Source: Acarospora socialis
Taxonomy: Eukaryota > Ascomycota > Lecanoromycetes > Acarosporales > Acarosporaceae
Assembly (NCBI GenBank): GCA_025617375.2
Contig: JAMYGW020000006.1
Coordinates: 439,001 to 503,000, forward strand
Direction of reading: 5' to 3'
DNA: 64,000 nt
Part shown: positions 20,709-34,818 of the stretch, in pieces
Position numbering within the stretch: position 1 is the stretch's first letter
How the letters are laid out: each line of letters opens with the position of its first letter
Position numbers and translations under genes: made by a program
The notes under the pieces: generated by a model
The model's input: only the letters and a program-made list of their open reading frames with translations
Database searches by the model: none
What the model was told of the DNA's origin: nothing

Positions 20709-21165
20709 GTATCTAGTTTTTTTTTTGTTTTCAACCCCCGGCCCGCCGCCTGGTTTTTGGCGGGCCCGGGGGTTGAGCTTCGTGCCTTTGGCTTACCATC
20801 ATGTCTTCAGCCCCCAGGCCTGCCACACAGCTTCGGCAGGCCTGGGGGCTGATGTTTTCTGTACTTAGCTCTTTGATTTTTCTCAGCCCCCAGGCCTGCC
20901 ACACAGCTTCGGCAGGTCTGAGGGCTGAGATTTTCTGTTCTTAGGCCCTCGGCCTTCTATCAACCCCCCGGCCTGCCATTCAGCTTTGGCAGGCTGGGGG
21001 GTTGACACTCATGTACTTAGCTTTTTTGATCTCGTTCAGCCCCCAGGCCCACACCACTCTGTTCTGGTGGGCCTGGGGGCTGGCTTTTAGATACTTAGAA
21101 GATCAACATGCAATCAACCCCCGGGCCTGCCGCTCTGTCTAGGCGAGCCTGGGGTTGGCTTTAAA
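20030..21165 (+). repeat. array of 15 GC-rich hairpins at 76-78 bp pitch
   Basis: Units start at 20030, 20107, 20185, 20263, 20341, 20419, 20497, 20575, 20653, 20731, 20807, 20883, 20960, 21036 and 21114. A typical unit is an 18-bp stem (TCAGCCCCCAGGCTCACC and its reverse complement), a 10-12 base loop and a pyrimidine-rich 28-30 base spacer. Units starting 20107-20653 share the spacer TCTTTGTTTCTCTGACTTTT and are exactly 78 bp. Later units keep the stem and pitch but change loop (ACACAGCTTC) and spacer (often with ACTTAG). Some stems are perfect (20107, 20807); others carry transitions or small bulges. Pol III or mitochondrial origin is not indicated. Function unknown. Confidence 0.92.
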
Positions 21166-21781
21166 GTTATATGTTCTGTTGCTCACTGTGCATCATGATC
21201 ATAACAGTATTCTAAAGGTCTCCAAAAGCCAAATCTCAATATCTATGACCTATCTCACAAATTGATCTCATCCTTAAGGCTGATTGTAGTTCACAAACAC
21301 ATAGAAAGAATTGTGATCTAAATATAAAGGGGCACAACTTCACTGAAGAGAGCAATGCAGATTCATGTAGTAGAATATCTTATTGGGCAAGGCAGGTGCA
21401 CATGAACCATTATATGACTGATATATAACTGAACTCAATTCAGAACCATGATATAACTGCTGTATAATTATCAAAATATATAATAGTTATGTCATGATTA
21501 TTAGCAGATAACTCAAATCTAATAAACACAATTGTCATGAAGTAATTGTTTCTATTTATATAACACTGACAACAATAGTAAAATTGCAAAACATAGACAA
21601 TATCACAATGCTTGTGACTTTCAAGACAGTCACAAAATGTTAGTGAATTTCAAAAATGCCAAGATCTAGACTTGAATGCTGTGTCATATCATGAACATCA
21701 ACATCACACTAAAAAAAATCACAAGTTCAGTCAATTCAGACAAATTCACTCATAGACTGATGATCTTAAAAGTCACATGTG
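21166..21781. other. boundary DNA, increasingly AT-rich, no gene seen
   Basis: About 0.6 kb between the hairpin array and the first LTR element. CC and GG still occur in its first part and become rare towards the right, so the mutated compartment fades in here. At about 21,376 the words GGGCAAGGCAGGTGCACATGA recall the core of the 18.06-18.77 kb repeats. Confidence 0.5.
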
Positions 21782-21948
21782 TGTTATGAGTTTGCTCATG
21801 AGACTACCAGTGTGTCTTTCTTATCTCACCATCACTTACATCACAACATGACTCATCTTGCTATGAAGCTTACCCCTTATCTATATATCTAGCTGATTTC
21901 ATAGCTTAGAAAATCATTCTTCTTTCACTTCACACAATGTTTATAGCA
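21782..21948 (+). repeat. left LTR of element B (167 bp)
   Basis: Starts TGTTATGAG and ends ATAGCA. Its partner is at 34819-34985, with the same length and mainly transition differences. Confidence 0.88.
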
Positions 21949-22228
21949 ATTTAATAGCATCAACAGCTTCATCATAATAACAACAACAATCATTGATTTG
22001 TTGTTCATCACATCAAGATTCTTAACATTATTGATTGTCAAATCTATCAGATCTCTGAGTTGAGTCATAGTCATACTGTTGTCTTTATCTTATTCTATTT
22101 AATTTCATCTATCTCATATCTGTCTCATCATTCTAGATCAGTAGATCAGTAATAGTTTTGTTACTTTATCTCATTGATTTGTTCATTTTATAGAATTTAT
22201 CTCTTTGCTTCACTCATTTTGTCAAATC

Positions 22229-22589
22229 TGTTACAATCATACCTAAAAAGAAAGAAACTTGTGAATCTGTGATTAAGAGTTCATTCAAAGTGCATACAAA
22301 GAAAACTGCTAAACAGCAGTCACATAATGACACAATAACTTAATGACAAGCAGACAAGCTGAAAGCTCAATTTCTCAACATCAAAACATCAAAACATCAA
22401 GAGTGCTCAATACAGAGACATTAAGCATATTCTATATAGTAAAGTCATTTTTCTTATGAAAACAATCATGTTCAACTTAAGTAACAATCTAAGAGTTAAA
22501 GATCAGAATCATTTCAGATCAGCTGTTATATCAATAAGTACAAACTCTTAATTCTACATATCTGAGAAATCTCAGATTAGAATGTTACA
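22229..22589 (+). repeat. left LTR of element A
   Basis: 361 bp, starts TGTTACAATC, ends GTTACA. Same length and family as both LTRs of element G. Confidence 0.9.
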
Positions 22590-25500
22590 CTTTGAACATT
22601 CTTATAATATAATGAGTATGATGTTTGACACACAGAAAAACATCTTAACTTCATTCTTGAAACAAGTTCAGATAAACTCATCTTTATTATTTACTTTAAA
22701 TAGAACAGTAACACAATCAGTGATGTCAGTCTTGATAATACAACTATCTCTGAGTGCATCAAAGATACAAATACTGAATATCTTTGATGAAGAGAGAGAA
22801 AAGCTGCAAGTCTTTGTGACTAAACTTGATCTGTACATTGAATTTAATCAATTAAAGTTTCAAATCAATCAAGAAAAGATCTTGTTTGCAATGATCTATC
22901 TTGTGAATGCAGCTTTCAATTGAATTGATTTCAAACTGCATGAGTTTCTAGAAAAAAAATATGAAGAATGCAATGCAGATGCAAAGTCTATGTTTAATGA
23001 CTACACACAGTTTAAAAAAGAACTGAAAAAAGTCTTCAGAGTGATTGATGAAGAAAGAGCAGTAGAGAAATGAGTTTACATCTTGTGACAGAGTGAATCA
23101 GTAACAGTATACATCATGAAGTTTCAGCAGTTAGTGACACTTATTAAATGAAATGATGAAGCACTCATCTATCAGTATTATTGTGAGTTGAGAGAGTTCA
23201 TTAAAGATGAAATAGCTCAAGCAAAACAATCAGACAATCTTCAGAAAATGATCAATCTGAGTATCAATATTGATAGTTGTCAATGAAAACAACAGATGAA
23301 ACAAAAAAAATATTGAATGTCATCTATGATAAAAGATCAAGAAGAAAGCTTCTGATTGTGAGTGAAGTGATATGTTTTATTGATAAGATATAGAAAGACA
23401 AACTCTATAAATTTCAATATAATCAAGAAGTATCATCAGAAGTCATGAAAGATTAGATGAACAGAGTATGAATGTTAGTCAGAGTGATTCACTAAGTCTT
23501 AAATAATACTGTGAAACAAGATGTGAATGTATTACAACTGTGAAAAATCTAAACATCTTGTCTGAGAATACAACAGATCTCAAATAAAAAGAAAAAATGT
23601 TGCAGTGACAGTCAAGAAAAATACATGCATAGTGCATGATGTTCTCAGCTGAACAGTCTGTTACAATGACATGTGCAGAGTACACATGAGTGCAAAAAAT
23701 AAAGTCAGATGATATTTTCAGAGACTGTGCAAAGACATAAAGAACAGATATAACAAGAAAAGTTAATTAACATACAAAACAGAATTAATTATTCTTATCA
23801 AAAAAGAATTTCTTGATGTTAAGAAAGAAGATAATGTTCTTGAAGATAACATTGAAGAGACTGATGATCATGAATTTCAGATTGATAAATCTTGAATATT
23901 TTTTGATAGTGATACACTCACAGAAGAAAGTTTAAATGATGTTGAGACAGAATTCTTGAGAGAGTACTGAACAAAGATTGAAAGAAATCTAGATGCTCAA
24001 AGAAAAGTAACATTAATCAGCAAGAAAATACTGAGAAAAAAACAGAGAACTCATGAACAGAAAGCAGAGAAATACAAAGAATTTGATGATTTAATGAGAG
24101 ATATATAAACAGTTATAAAAGAATCAATATCAGAATTTCTTGTGTGAAAGATCAAGAGTCACAAGATCAAGATATGCTTATCTGAAGAGTATATCATGCA
24201 GAATGAAGACAAATGAATCTTCAGTGAAGAATATATATCATTTGAATTTCTGCAAAGAGTAAGAGTCTTTGAGAGTCAGTTGCAGATAAAGTATGATCAG
24301 TATGAATTCTGACTACATTCAGAAAGATATATTGAGTGATACAGTTTAAAGTATGTGAATCTCATGATCAAAAAAGAATCAAAATAATTTCAAGAACTTT
24401 GAAGACAAGCTGAACAATCAAGTGAGTCAAAAAATGAAGAGCTTTCTTGATGAGACTAGAAAATAAAAAGCTAATGATGTCTCAAAGACAAGACAATGAT
24501 CATTGAATATGAATCAAGATTATAATCAACAAACATCAAATTAATACATTGATAAATTCTGAAACAGATGATAACATTATGAGCTGATGAATAATCAATA
24601 TATTAGAATTAGTGATACAGAGAGTGCACTGTTCATTCAACATACAAATGACAAATGAAGTCATTGAAAGAATCAATGAGAAAATCTGTTTGAAAGTCTC
24701 AATTCTTGAAAACTCACAAGAGATAATGTTCAATGTTATGAAATCAATTGAATACAATACAATACTAAAGATGTTCTGATTGTGCAGAAGAAATTTGAGA
24801 ATTGATTGAATTATAAAAGAAATATATACAGTTAAAGACACATACAAGATTTCTGAACAATCAGAGATGAACTTATTAGAATATAAGTTATGAGATCATG
24901 AAATACTGCTATTGAATGAAAAACAATTTAAGTGAATATCATTATACTCAATGAGTGAGAATCAACTCAAGAAAGTAAAAACTTATCTTGATGAAAATCT
25001 AAAGAGAAAATTCATAAAATCATCAAAATCATCAGCAGAATACTCAATTCTGTTTATATCAAAGAAGAATGACAAGAAACAACTATGTATCAATTACAGA
25101 CAACTCAACAAGATAACTCATCAAGATAGTTATTCTTTATCACTGATAAAAGAGTTGCAAGACTGATTAAACAAGACTAAATAATTCACAAGCTTAAATC
25201 TTAAGAATGTTTACTACTGAATCAGAATGAAAGAAGACAAAGAGTGAAAGATGACATTCTGAACAAGATATGAACACTATGAATACATTGTCATGTTGTT
25301 TGAGCTAAAGAATGTCTCAATCATCTTTCAGAGATTAATCAATGACATATTGAGAAAATATCTCAACAATTTTGTAATTACATATCTCAATGACATTCTG
25401 ATATATTCAGAAAATCTTGAGAAGTATCATAAATATGTGCACAAGATATTAGCAAAGCTCAATGAGAGAGCTCTGTATGTGAAAAAGTCAAAAAGCAGAT

Positions 25501-27786
25501 TTAAAATCAAGAAAGTTAAGTTTCAAAACTATGTGATTCAATCTGAACAGATCAAGAAGAATTTAAAGAAGATAAAAGCAGTCAAAAACTGATTAACATC
25601 AAAATGAATCAAGAAAGTACAGATCTTTCTAGAATTAACAAATTATTATTGAAAGTTCATATCAAACTATGCAAGAATTGCAAAATCACTGATGTGTTTG
25701 ACATGCAAAAGTGAAAAATAACATTGAAATAAGAAACAGAAAGATGCATTTCACATATTAAAGAAAAGTTTTAGTGAAACAGCACATCTAAGAATACTCA
25801 ATTCAGTATGTGAGAAGACACTGAAAACTGATGCTTCAGATTTTGCAGTAAAAGTATGTTTATATTAAATTGAGAATGAGCAACAGAAACTCATAGCATA
25901 CTAATTTAGAAAGCTATCAGAACTCAAGAAAAAATATGAGATTCACAATAAGAAATTTCTTGCAATAGTAAAAGCACTATAAAATTGAAGATCTTATCTT
26001 ACAGAAACAAACAAATCAATTCAGATCTATACAGATCACAAGAATCTGAGAAATTTTGCAATGACAAAACAATTCAATCAATAACAGATTTGTTGAGTGA
26101 AGCAGTTGACAGACTATGAATTTCAGATTCATTACAAGAAAAATAATGAGAACAGTGAAGCAAATGTCTTAAGTAAATGATTTAATCATGAAGATGTACA
26201 GACAATACATGTTGAAATTCTGAGTAAAGATGACAACAAAATTCTCATGAAAGACTTAGCAGCAATGTACAAGATGAAGTAAGTTTTCTTAACAAATAAT
26301 GAACTCATTAAGATGTGTCACTACAGCAGAATCAGTGAACATCTAAAAATTAAGTACACTGAGAATTTAGTGCAGAGAAGATGCAACATTAACAATTTTA
26401 GAAATTGAATCATCAGAATGATCACTGTGTGCAATTTATGTTAAAGAAATAAGATCAATTAAAATAAACAATATGATGAAGTAACATGACTAGATGCACT
26501 GAATGCATCATGAAAATTAATTATCATGAACTTCATCATGAAGCTATCACTGTCAAAGAATTCAGCATGAAAAGTGAGATTTGATAGCATACTGATAATA
26601 GTGAATAGATTGATTAAGTACACAATGTTTATTTTATTCAAAGAAATCACAACAGCATCAGTATTAATGTACATCATATTGTGAGAATTAATTAGCAATC
26701 ATGAACTATCAAAAGAGTTTATCACTGACAGAGACAAACTGTTTACAAGCAAATTTTGAAAAATGTTTACAGCAGAGCTTGAAATAAAGCACAAGATGTC
26801 AATGACATATCATTCACAGATAAATGAGCAAAGCAAACAAATAAATCAAACAATGAAAACATACTTGAGACACTATGTCAACAAAAGTCAAAACAACTGA
26901 GTATGACTGTTGCTGATGACACAGTTTGTGTACAATAATGCAAGAAATGAAATCATGAGAGAAATGTCTTTCTATGTGAACTATGACTATAATTCAAAGA
27001 TATAACAAGATCTCAAAGAACATGAATCACAAAGTCAAAAAGCAATTTTAGATGTTGCTCAGATGAAAAAACTGCATTGAGATTTAATAAAATAAATCAA
27101 ACAGCAGACAGAATGAACAACAGAAATAAGATTATTCAAAGAAGAAGAAAAGATATATTTAAAAATGAACAATATAAAGATCAAAGAGAGAAGCAAGAAA
27201 CTGAAAAATAAAAGCATTAAATCATTCAAAATCATACAGAACATCAAAGAATTAAGTTATGAATTAGATTTACTCAAAGAAATGAGAATACACTCAGTAT
27301 TTCATGCATTCATGTTATAGCATTGCAATCAGTTCATATCACTTCAAATTACTGAAACATCTGTCAAACTTAACAAAGAATATGAAGTTGAAAATATTTT
27401 AGAGAAGAGAATGATTAGTGAGAAAGTTCATTATCTCATAAAATGAAAAAAATATGATATCTCAGAAAGTATCTGAAAACTCAGAGAGAATCTCAAGAAT
27501 TGTGTGAGAACACTTTAATGTTTTGAGAAAAAAAGTCAATATTAATTCAGAAGAATGACAATATTGAGTTAACAAATTACAACATTGTTTGAGAATCTTC
27601 ATTCTCAGTTTCATCATTATCACTATCAAGTTCAGCAACAAGACAATCAGTTTTCTGCACAGTATGATGATCTGTTTAATTTAAAATCTTTTGAAAATGT
27701 ATTATCTTGATGACAAGAACATCAAGAATTGCATTCACATCACTTATTTTCTTTCAAAGCAAAAGACAAGTTCTGTCAAGAGACTT

Positions 27787-27981
27787 TCACAAAACTGCAA
27801 TGCACAGATGACTGTGACAAGTATACTTATTACATTTTAGTTTTTCATCAATCATAACAAAGCAATCAAGATCACAGACAGTACAGAATTCACAAGAAAA
27901 TGTGATGAGACTATCACTGAGTTGAATTTTCTTTGCAATTCTTAGATGATTGAAATTTTTAGAAAGCATTGTTGCTGACAA
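27787..27981 (-). other. antisense Cys-rich accessory ORF of element A (N-terminal part)
   Basis: Lies opposite to gag-pol, between the chromodomain and the right LTR. A helical start (SKNFNHLRIAKKIQ) precedes paired cysteines with Zn2Cys6-like spacing. Homologous frames sit at the same place in elements E, H and G. Part of a fossil. Confidence 0.6.
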
Positions 27982-28046
27982 TGAAATTGTTATATACTCT
28001 TACTTAAATAAATTCTAGAAAACTAGCACCTGAAGAGAAAGAATGA

Positions 28047-28407
28047 TGTTACAATCATATTTAAAAAGAAAGAAACTCATAGATCTGTGATCAAGAGTTC
28101 ATTCAAAGCACATACAAAGAAAACTGTTAGACAGCAGTCACATAATGACACAATGACTTAATGATGAGCAGATGAGCTGAGAACTTAATTTCTCAACATT
28201 AAGACATTAAGACATCAAGAATGCTCAATGCAGAAACATCAAGCACATTCTATATAATAGAGTCATTTCTCTTATGAAAATGATCATGTTCAACTTAAGT
28301 AACAATTTAAGAGTTAAAGATCAAAACTGTTTCAGATCAGCTGTTATATCAATAAGCACAAACTTTTAGTTCTACATACTTGAGAAATCTCAGATTAGAA
28401 TGTTACA
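28047..28407 (+). repeat. right LTR of element A
   Basis: 361 bp, partner of 22229-22589. Confidence 0.9.
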
Positions 28408-31400
28408 AAATTTATTTAAGTCTTATTGACATTCTTAATTCATCAAGTCATCAACATTTATCTTACTCTGAATTCATCATTATCTTGTAATGCTGTCATA
28501 CTTGCATAACAACTAACTAAACTGATCAGACAAGACTTTATCTATTCAGATAAATTATATTCTGTGAATTAAGATCTTATTGATGTTGTTATCAGTAACT
28601 CATTCTGATTCAACTTATTTTCAGTATTTAATATTGTTTTGAGTCAGTCTGACTATAACTGTACAGTCAAGAGACTTTGAACATTGATTAAGAACTTTCA
28701 AGAAGCAACTCACTTTAACAAATGACATATTAGTATATCTAAAACATCTATCTTGTCAAGATCAACTTCTTCATATTAGTTTGAAGAACAACAACTGTCT
28801 GATTCTATCAAGAAAATACAATGTGAATAAGTTTATTGATTAATCAGTTTTCTGACACTGAGTCTAATATATTGAACAATTCTTCATCAAACAACAATTT
28901 CATCATTATAATTCAAGATCAGCTAGATCAGCTAGTCAAATGAACTATAGTCAAAGTTTTAGTAATACATCAGACTGATTCATCAGATCTGTTAAATTCA
29001 TTAAAATTATTGAAATAGTCTGATTATAATGAGCAGAATGAACTCAACAGTCATAACATGAAGAATCACTTCTGTGCTAAAAACATTAATTATTTCAACT
29101 CAAATTCTGATGCTGACTTCATTAAAGTTAATGATGATAAACAGATCTATCACAATGTATTCAGCTTCACAAATCACATCTGAGTTAAGACAATCATTAT
29201 AAACATAATTATTTTGCAGAAAAATCTGAAGTTATGTCTTTTAGATAAGATGAACTGTTGATATATTGAGAAACTTAGTTATTTGATCTGAGTTGATCTT
29301 TAAAATGATAATAAAGACATTGAAGAATGATGCAAGACATTAAAAACTAAATTTCAAGATTTGTCTAGCTGTGCTCTATTCATGCTTGAGTCATTATGTT
29401 ACACTGTCAATGATGTATGATGATACAAGAACTCTATCAATTACATTTAAAACATTGTATTACATGAAAAGAATGTTAGCATTGTCACTGAAGACTGTTC
29501 ACAGATATTTCTTGTATATAAACACATAGATAATGAGCTATGTCTATATCTTTCATCATCAAATGATAAGTCAACAATTAAGAATCTCATTAAGATCATA
29601 AATACACAGAAGAATATCTGATTCAATATTTATTTCAGAAATCAACAAGTTTTGACAATGTTAAATAGATTGATGCAACAATCACAGATATTCAGTAGAA
29701 ATTGCTCATTTCAGTTTTTCAATATCAGATTTAATGAACTCAATCAATTTAGATCTTTCTATTACAATCAAGTTTCATATAACAATCAGTTTTCTTATGT
29801 TTCTTATGAAAATCAATTTTCTAATAACTATGAACAATAAAATAATTGTCAACAGAATCAGAATCACAACAATGTTGTTAAAAAAGCTCATCATCATTCT
29901 TCACTAAATTCACTATCTGCATCTCATCAGTCACTTTAAATAACATTCAAAAACAAAAAACTGTTGTTTGAATCATATCAGAATACAAATTGATCTCATT
30001 ATGATTCAAATGCTTTAAAACAGTTATATCAGTCAAATCACTCTTCATATCAATCATATCAATCTTATTATTCTTCATATCAGTATAACAGATCTCAAGT
30101 CTATCACACTGAAGACAGTCAACAATTTATTAATGAACAAAAAAAGTATCAGACATACAAGAATGCATATTATGAGACACATAATTCAGCTAATAGTAAC
30201 AAGAATATTACTGAGAATGAGAAGAAACAGAATTTTTTTTCAGTCAATGAGAATAAAAATCTCATTAATGTTAATCATGTCACTGAAATCTCAAGAAGTC
30301 TTGAATGTCACACTTGTCATCAAGTGTTCTCATCAAACAATCAGCTATACAAGCATCTGTGTACTAGTTGTAATCACAGTAAATTTGTTATAAAACTGAA
30401 CTTAAAGACAATATTGACATCATTGATCTTAACATCTATCTATAACAAAATTATCACTGTGAATCAACTCAGTTCAAACAGCTATGTGTTGTTCACTATT
30501 CTTGTTAAATTCACTGTCACAAATTAATTCAGTTTGAACAACTATAACTTTTGAAAATGACACTACATCACAGCAGATGTCAAACTGTCATTAAATACAA
30601 TTACAAATCAGTCAATCTGTCTCAACACTGATTACATTATAACTTTAATTAACAAACAGTTTCTAACAGAACAGATATCTCATACAATAACTTACTGTAT
30701 AATGTCATCTATACTAATACAAGAACTAGACACTACTGTTCATAACTTTAATCAATATATTAAGATAAATATCTATCTATCTGAAAAGAATGACTATACA
30801 GCAGTTATTTTGCAGAAAGTTCACATCATTGAGAATCTTAAGATCAAAATACTTATTAACATGAACATACTAGCATCTGAGAACATAATCATGAACTTAT
30901 CACAAAAGATAATTGTCATTGACAGTTGTCAGAATATTGAGATCTCATTAATAATTATAACTAAGTCAATCAATCAGATCAGTCAGATCATTCTGATTAA
31001 ATATTGCATTGTTGTTTTATCACATATCAATTTTGCTGTCACAGTTATGTCACTCAATTTATTTTACAGTCAGAACTTTCTATTCAAGTTAAATTGTTGA
31101 CAGATTGATGTTTTTGTCTATATTTACATTGTTAATCATGTGATGATTAAGATACATGTATAAAATGATGATAATGTTTTTTTAATTATTTCATCAAAGT
31201 TCTGTATGAATCAAGTTGTTAAATATGAAGTTGAGAGCTGTTATTTAGTTAAGACTGAAAACACAATACTGATCTTAATATCTTGTCAGCAGTCTCTGTG
31301 TTATGAATGAATATAAGCTATTATGAAGAACTTGTTAGCTGCAGTTATTGTCTTTTATATCAATATAGATGAAAATCTAAAACACAAACTATTTAATGAC

Positions 31401-34400
31401 ATCACAATATATAATAATCTTGATGCATTCAGCAAAATCAAGATTGTCATTAATGACTATTCAATATGAAAAGATCACAGTAAAATCATTGATATATTCA
31501 AAAAGAAGTGAATGAACATACTTTTACTGAATAATTAAAAAAAACAATATAAGTCTGATCAGGTCAGAGTATATTCACTAGATATTAATGATTAAGTTAT
31601 TGTCAATAAAGTCTTCAACAAACTTCATGATCAAGATCACATGAAATGAATATTTAAATCAATTTTATTTTCATTTTCATGCTTTGTTATATAACACATC
31701 TTATCAAATAACACACAGAAAGATCACATTGTCATTGATATTAAAATTCTTAACAAAATTAATCTGTTTAATACTTATTCAGTGTCTTCACAGACAGATA
31801 TTCTTGCAGCTATTTAAGATGTTAAATACATATTCATGATAAATTGTAGTGTCTATTTCTATCAATAATGAATTAATTCAGAGCATCATCATCATCTGAC
31901 TGTTGTCTTACATTGAGATTAGAAAATATTTAAAATAGCTGTTATAAACTATCACAATACATCAATCTATATACAACAAATGACAAACAGAATATTACAG
32001 CTTCATTGTCAGTATTTTTGTGTTTATGTTGATGACATTGTTATATACTCAGCAAATTTAGTTAAACATATTTAGCACTTGCAAAGTGTCTTTCAGAAAT
32101 TAATCAGTCAACAAATCTGTCTGACATCTGAAAAGTTCTTTTTAAAATATTTATTGATGCAACTTCTAGATCAATGAGTTGACACTTTAAATCTAGCTAC
32201 ATTGAAAGCAAAACTGACAGCTATAATGAATCTTGAGTTTTCATGAACACTCACTCAGCTAGAAAAGTACTTAGACATGATTGACTATCTTTGTCAATAC
32301 ATATCTCACTATATTGCAATTGTCAAGCTCTTGCAACTGCACAAGACACTACTAAATCAATGACTATATAATGATCATGAAAAGATCACAATTGAATAAA
32401 ATGATCAAAAATGACTGACTGATCAAATCAATATAGTTAAATCTACATTTAAGAAATTGAATGTCTTTCAACATCTTTAGACACTGTTTTTGAGATTTAT
32501 AATACTCAGTCATTTCAACTCAAAATGTCAGCTTTATATTGATCTCAATATCTCAAAGAAATTTGACTTTAATACACATATCTACTACACAAATTCATCA
32601 TCAGAAGATCACAAATCAACTAATTTAACAATGACATTACAGTTCATCTCATTATCTGATCAAAAAGCAACAGAACTGATTTTCTTTCTTAGTTGTCTTC
32701 TTACTGATGTAAAAACACAGTACTGATTTATAAAACTTAAAGTCACAGATATTGTCTGAATAGTCAAGAAAATTCATTATATGATTGAGACTGCAGAAAG
32801 AATCACTATAATATATACTGATTATTTTGCTGCTATCTTTATAGTTTATTAATTGAGTCTCAATATCATCAATGTCAAGAAACTAAATCTATGTCTGATA
32901 TGAGCTTTTAAATACTTGCAACACTTTCATCTAAATGTTCAATATAAGTCTGATAAGATCAATGTTGTACTTGATGTTCTATCTTAACTAGTCAGTCATA
33001 ACATCTTATTCTGTCTGACTACTCATGAATATCAGTTAGAATTCAATGAGTTAAGTCTTGACACTCTACATATCTCTATCATATCTATCTATGTGAACAG
33101 TTTAGTTGAAATGTTGTCTGAATTTTGTCAGCATATACTTCATGATTATATCTTCAAGCTTTAATGACAGCAAATTGTTGATATAATTGAACAGAACAAC
33201 ATTCTCAATATAATTACAACATTAAATACAGTCACATTACTCTATGTACACATACAAGATCTGATTTACTATAAGAACATAAAAAAGAACTATTAACTAT
33301 GCATATCTTCATATTTATATGAAGAAGTCTTTGCTTTAACTCATGATTTCATGAATTATTCTGACTATGCACACACACATAAACAACTCACTGACAGTTT
33401 ATATCTATCTAACTTATTGATGTACTTATATAAGTATATTCAGCATTGTCTGCAGTGTCAGCTTATGCAGATTTCACAATATTGCTCTTATAAATTTATG
33501 TAATTCATTCTTACATCATTCTGATTGTTTCATGTTCTCATTATAAACTTCATTTTCATCTTATCAGCTTCATCTGAAGAATACAACACAATTTTATCAG
33601 TCATTAATAAATTCAGTAAAACTATTATCTTCATATCAGAACAGAAGATCATAACAATTAAAGATTGAGTAATACAACTGATGAATCATCTCATTTTATT
33701 GAATTAAGATTTATCACAGACTATTCTTTCAGATTGAGATCAAAAGTTTATAGCAGTTTTGTAAAAAGAACTTTTTCATCAGCTACATGTTGATCTTCTA
33801 TTTTCATTGATCTATCATTTACAAATCAATGACAGTTTCAAAGCAACTAATTAAGTTGCTGAGATAATTCTACATCATTGATTTATCATTTTAAAACAGT
33901 CAGACAACTAATCAATCATGTTATCACACTTACAAGTTACATTAAATAATTCAACTAAGTACAGCTTCACAAATCTTAGTTTAAATCAGATTCTCTTTGA
34001 ATTTTGAATGTGCAAAACTTTCAATTTACTACATGTCAATAAATCTGACATCATCAAAACTGATATTTATTCAACACAATTTACATCAAAACATCTTTCT
34101 CATCATATCAATAAATCAATGATTCTGTTGAAAGCAGCTCATCATTTGAAGTGAGTTATTCTTATCACTATGAATCAATACAAATCAGCTCACATTGATG
34201 TGAAAAATGTTATTGCATTTGCTGCAATGCATATGAAACACTACTATGATGAGATTCATACTTCATGTTTTTTTCAGTCAGATGATATGATCAACTTACA
34301 GCTACATTGCAGTTACATTTTATCAGATGTTTAAAATAAAAAGTTAAATCAGCAATTTGTTGACTCATTATACATCACTGAACAAATAAAACAACTAGTT

Positions 34401-34818
34401 TATTGTTTAGATCTATCTGTCACATGAAAAATTCATAATATTGTATTGATTGTTTATCTAGAATCTGTCTCACAACTTAAAGACAATTCATATTGATATT
34501 CTCAATCTAATTATTCAAACATTATTATTACATCATCTGATGCTTCAAAATGAAAACTTGAGTGTTTTTTACAAAAATGAATGTATTGAAGAGATTATGA
34601 ATTTATTACAGAATATTTGACTTAATGAGTAAAATACAAATCTAAATATGACAGTTGAATCAACATCAAGAATCTTGACAATGCAAAAAAGTTAGTAAAG
34701 AACTTTAAATATGATGATGAGACAAATAGAAAAGCAGCTTTGTCATAGAAGAATATGAGAAGAAGATTTTTATCAATATGACAACAAAACATTATCTTAT
34801 TCTGTTTTGCTGACAGAC

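Larger units (their letters stand above)
22229..28407 (+). mobile_element. element A: Ty3/mdg4 chromovirus fossil (361-bp LTR type) inside element B
   Basis: LTRs 22229-22589 and 28047-28407 (both 361 bp, TGTTACAATC...TGTTACA) are flanked by AAATC / AAATT, a target duplication matching at four of five bases. Parts: gag from about 22,582 with a CCHC-like knuckle near 23.53 kb; RT about 24.95-25.6 with YLNDILIYS; RNase H about 25.7-26.2; integrase about 26.2-27.1; chromodomain about 27.36-27.53; antisense Cys-rich ORF between the chromodomain and right LTR. Broken, with several dozen breaks. It is younger than B. LTR dating is unreliable because targeted mutation dominates the differences. Confidence 0.9.

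Noticed and set aside
20030-21165. CRISPR-like array
   Set aside because: The conserved part is the palindrome and the spacers are also repeated; the host is a eukaryote and no cas gene is present.
20030-21165. Mitochondrial GC-cluster or double-hairpin DNA
   Set aside because: The flanks are nuclear genes with spliceosomal introns and nuclear retroelements. Only the GC-rich palindrome style is similar.
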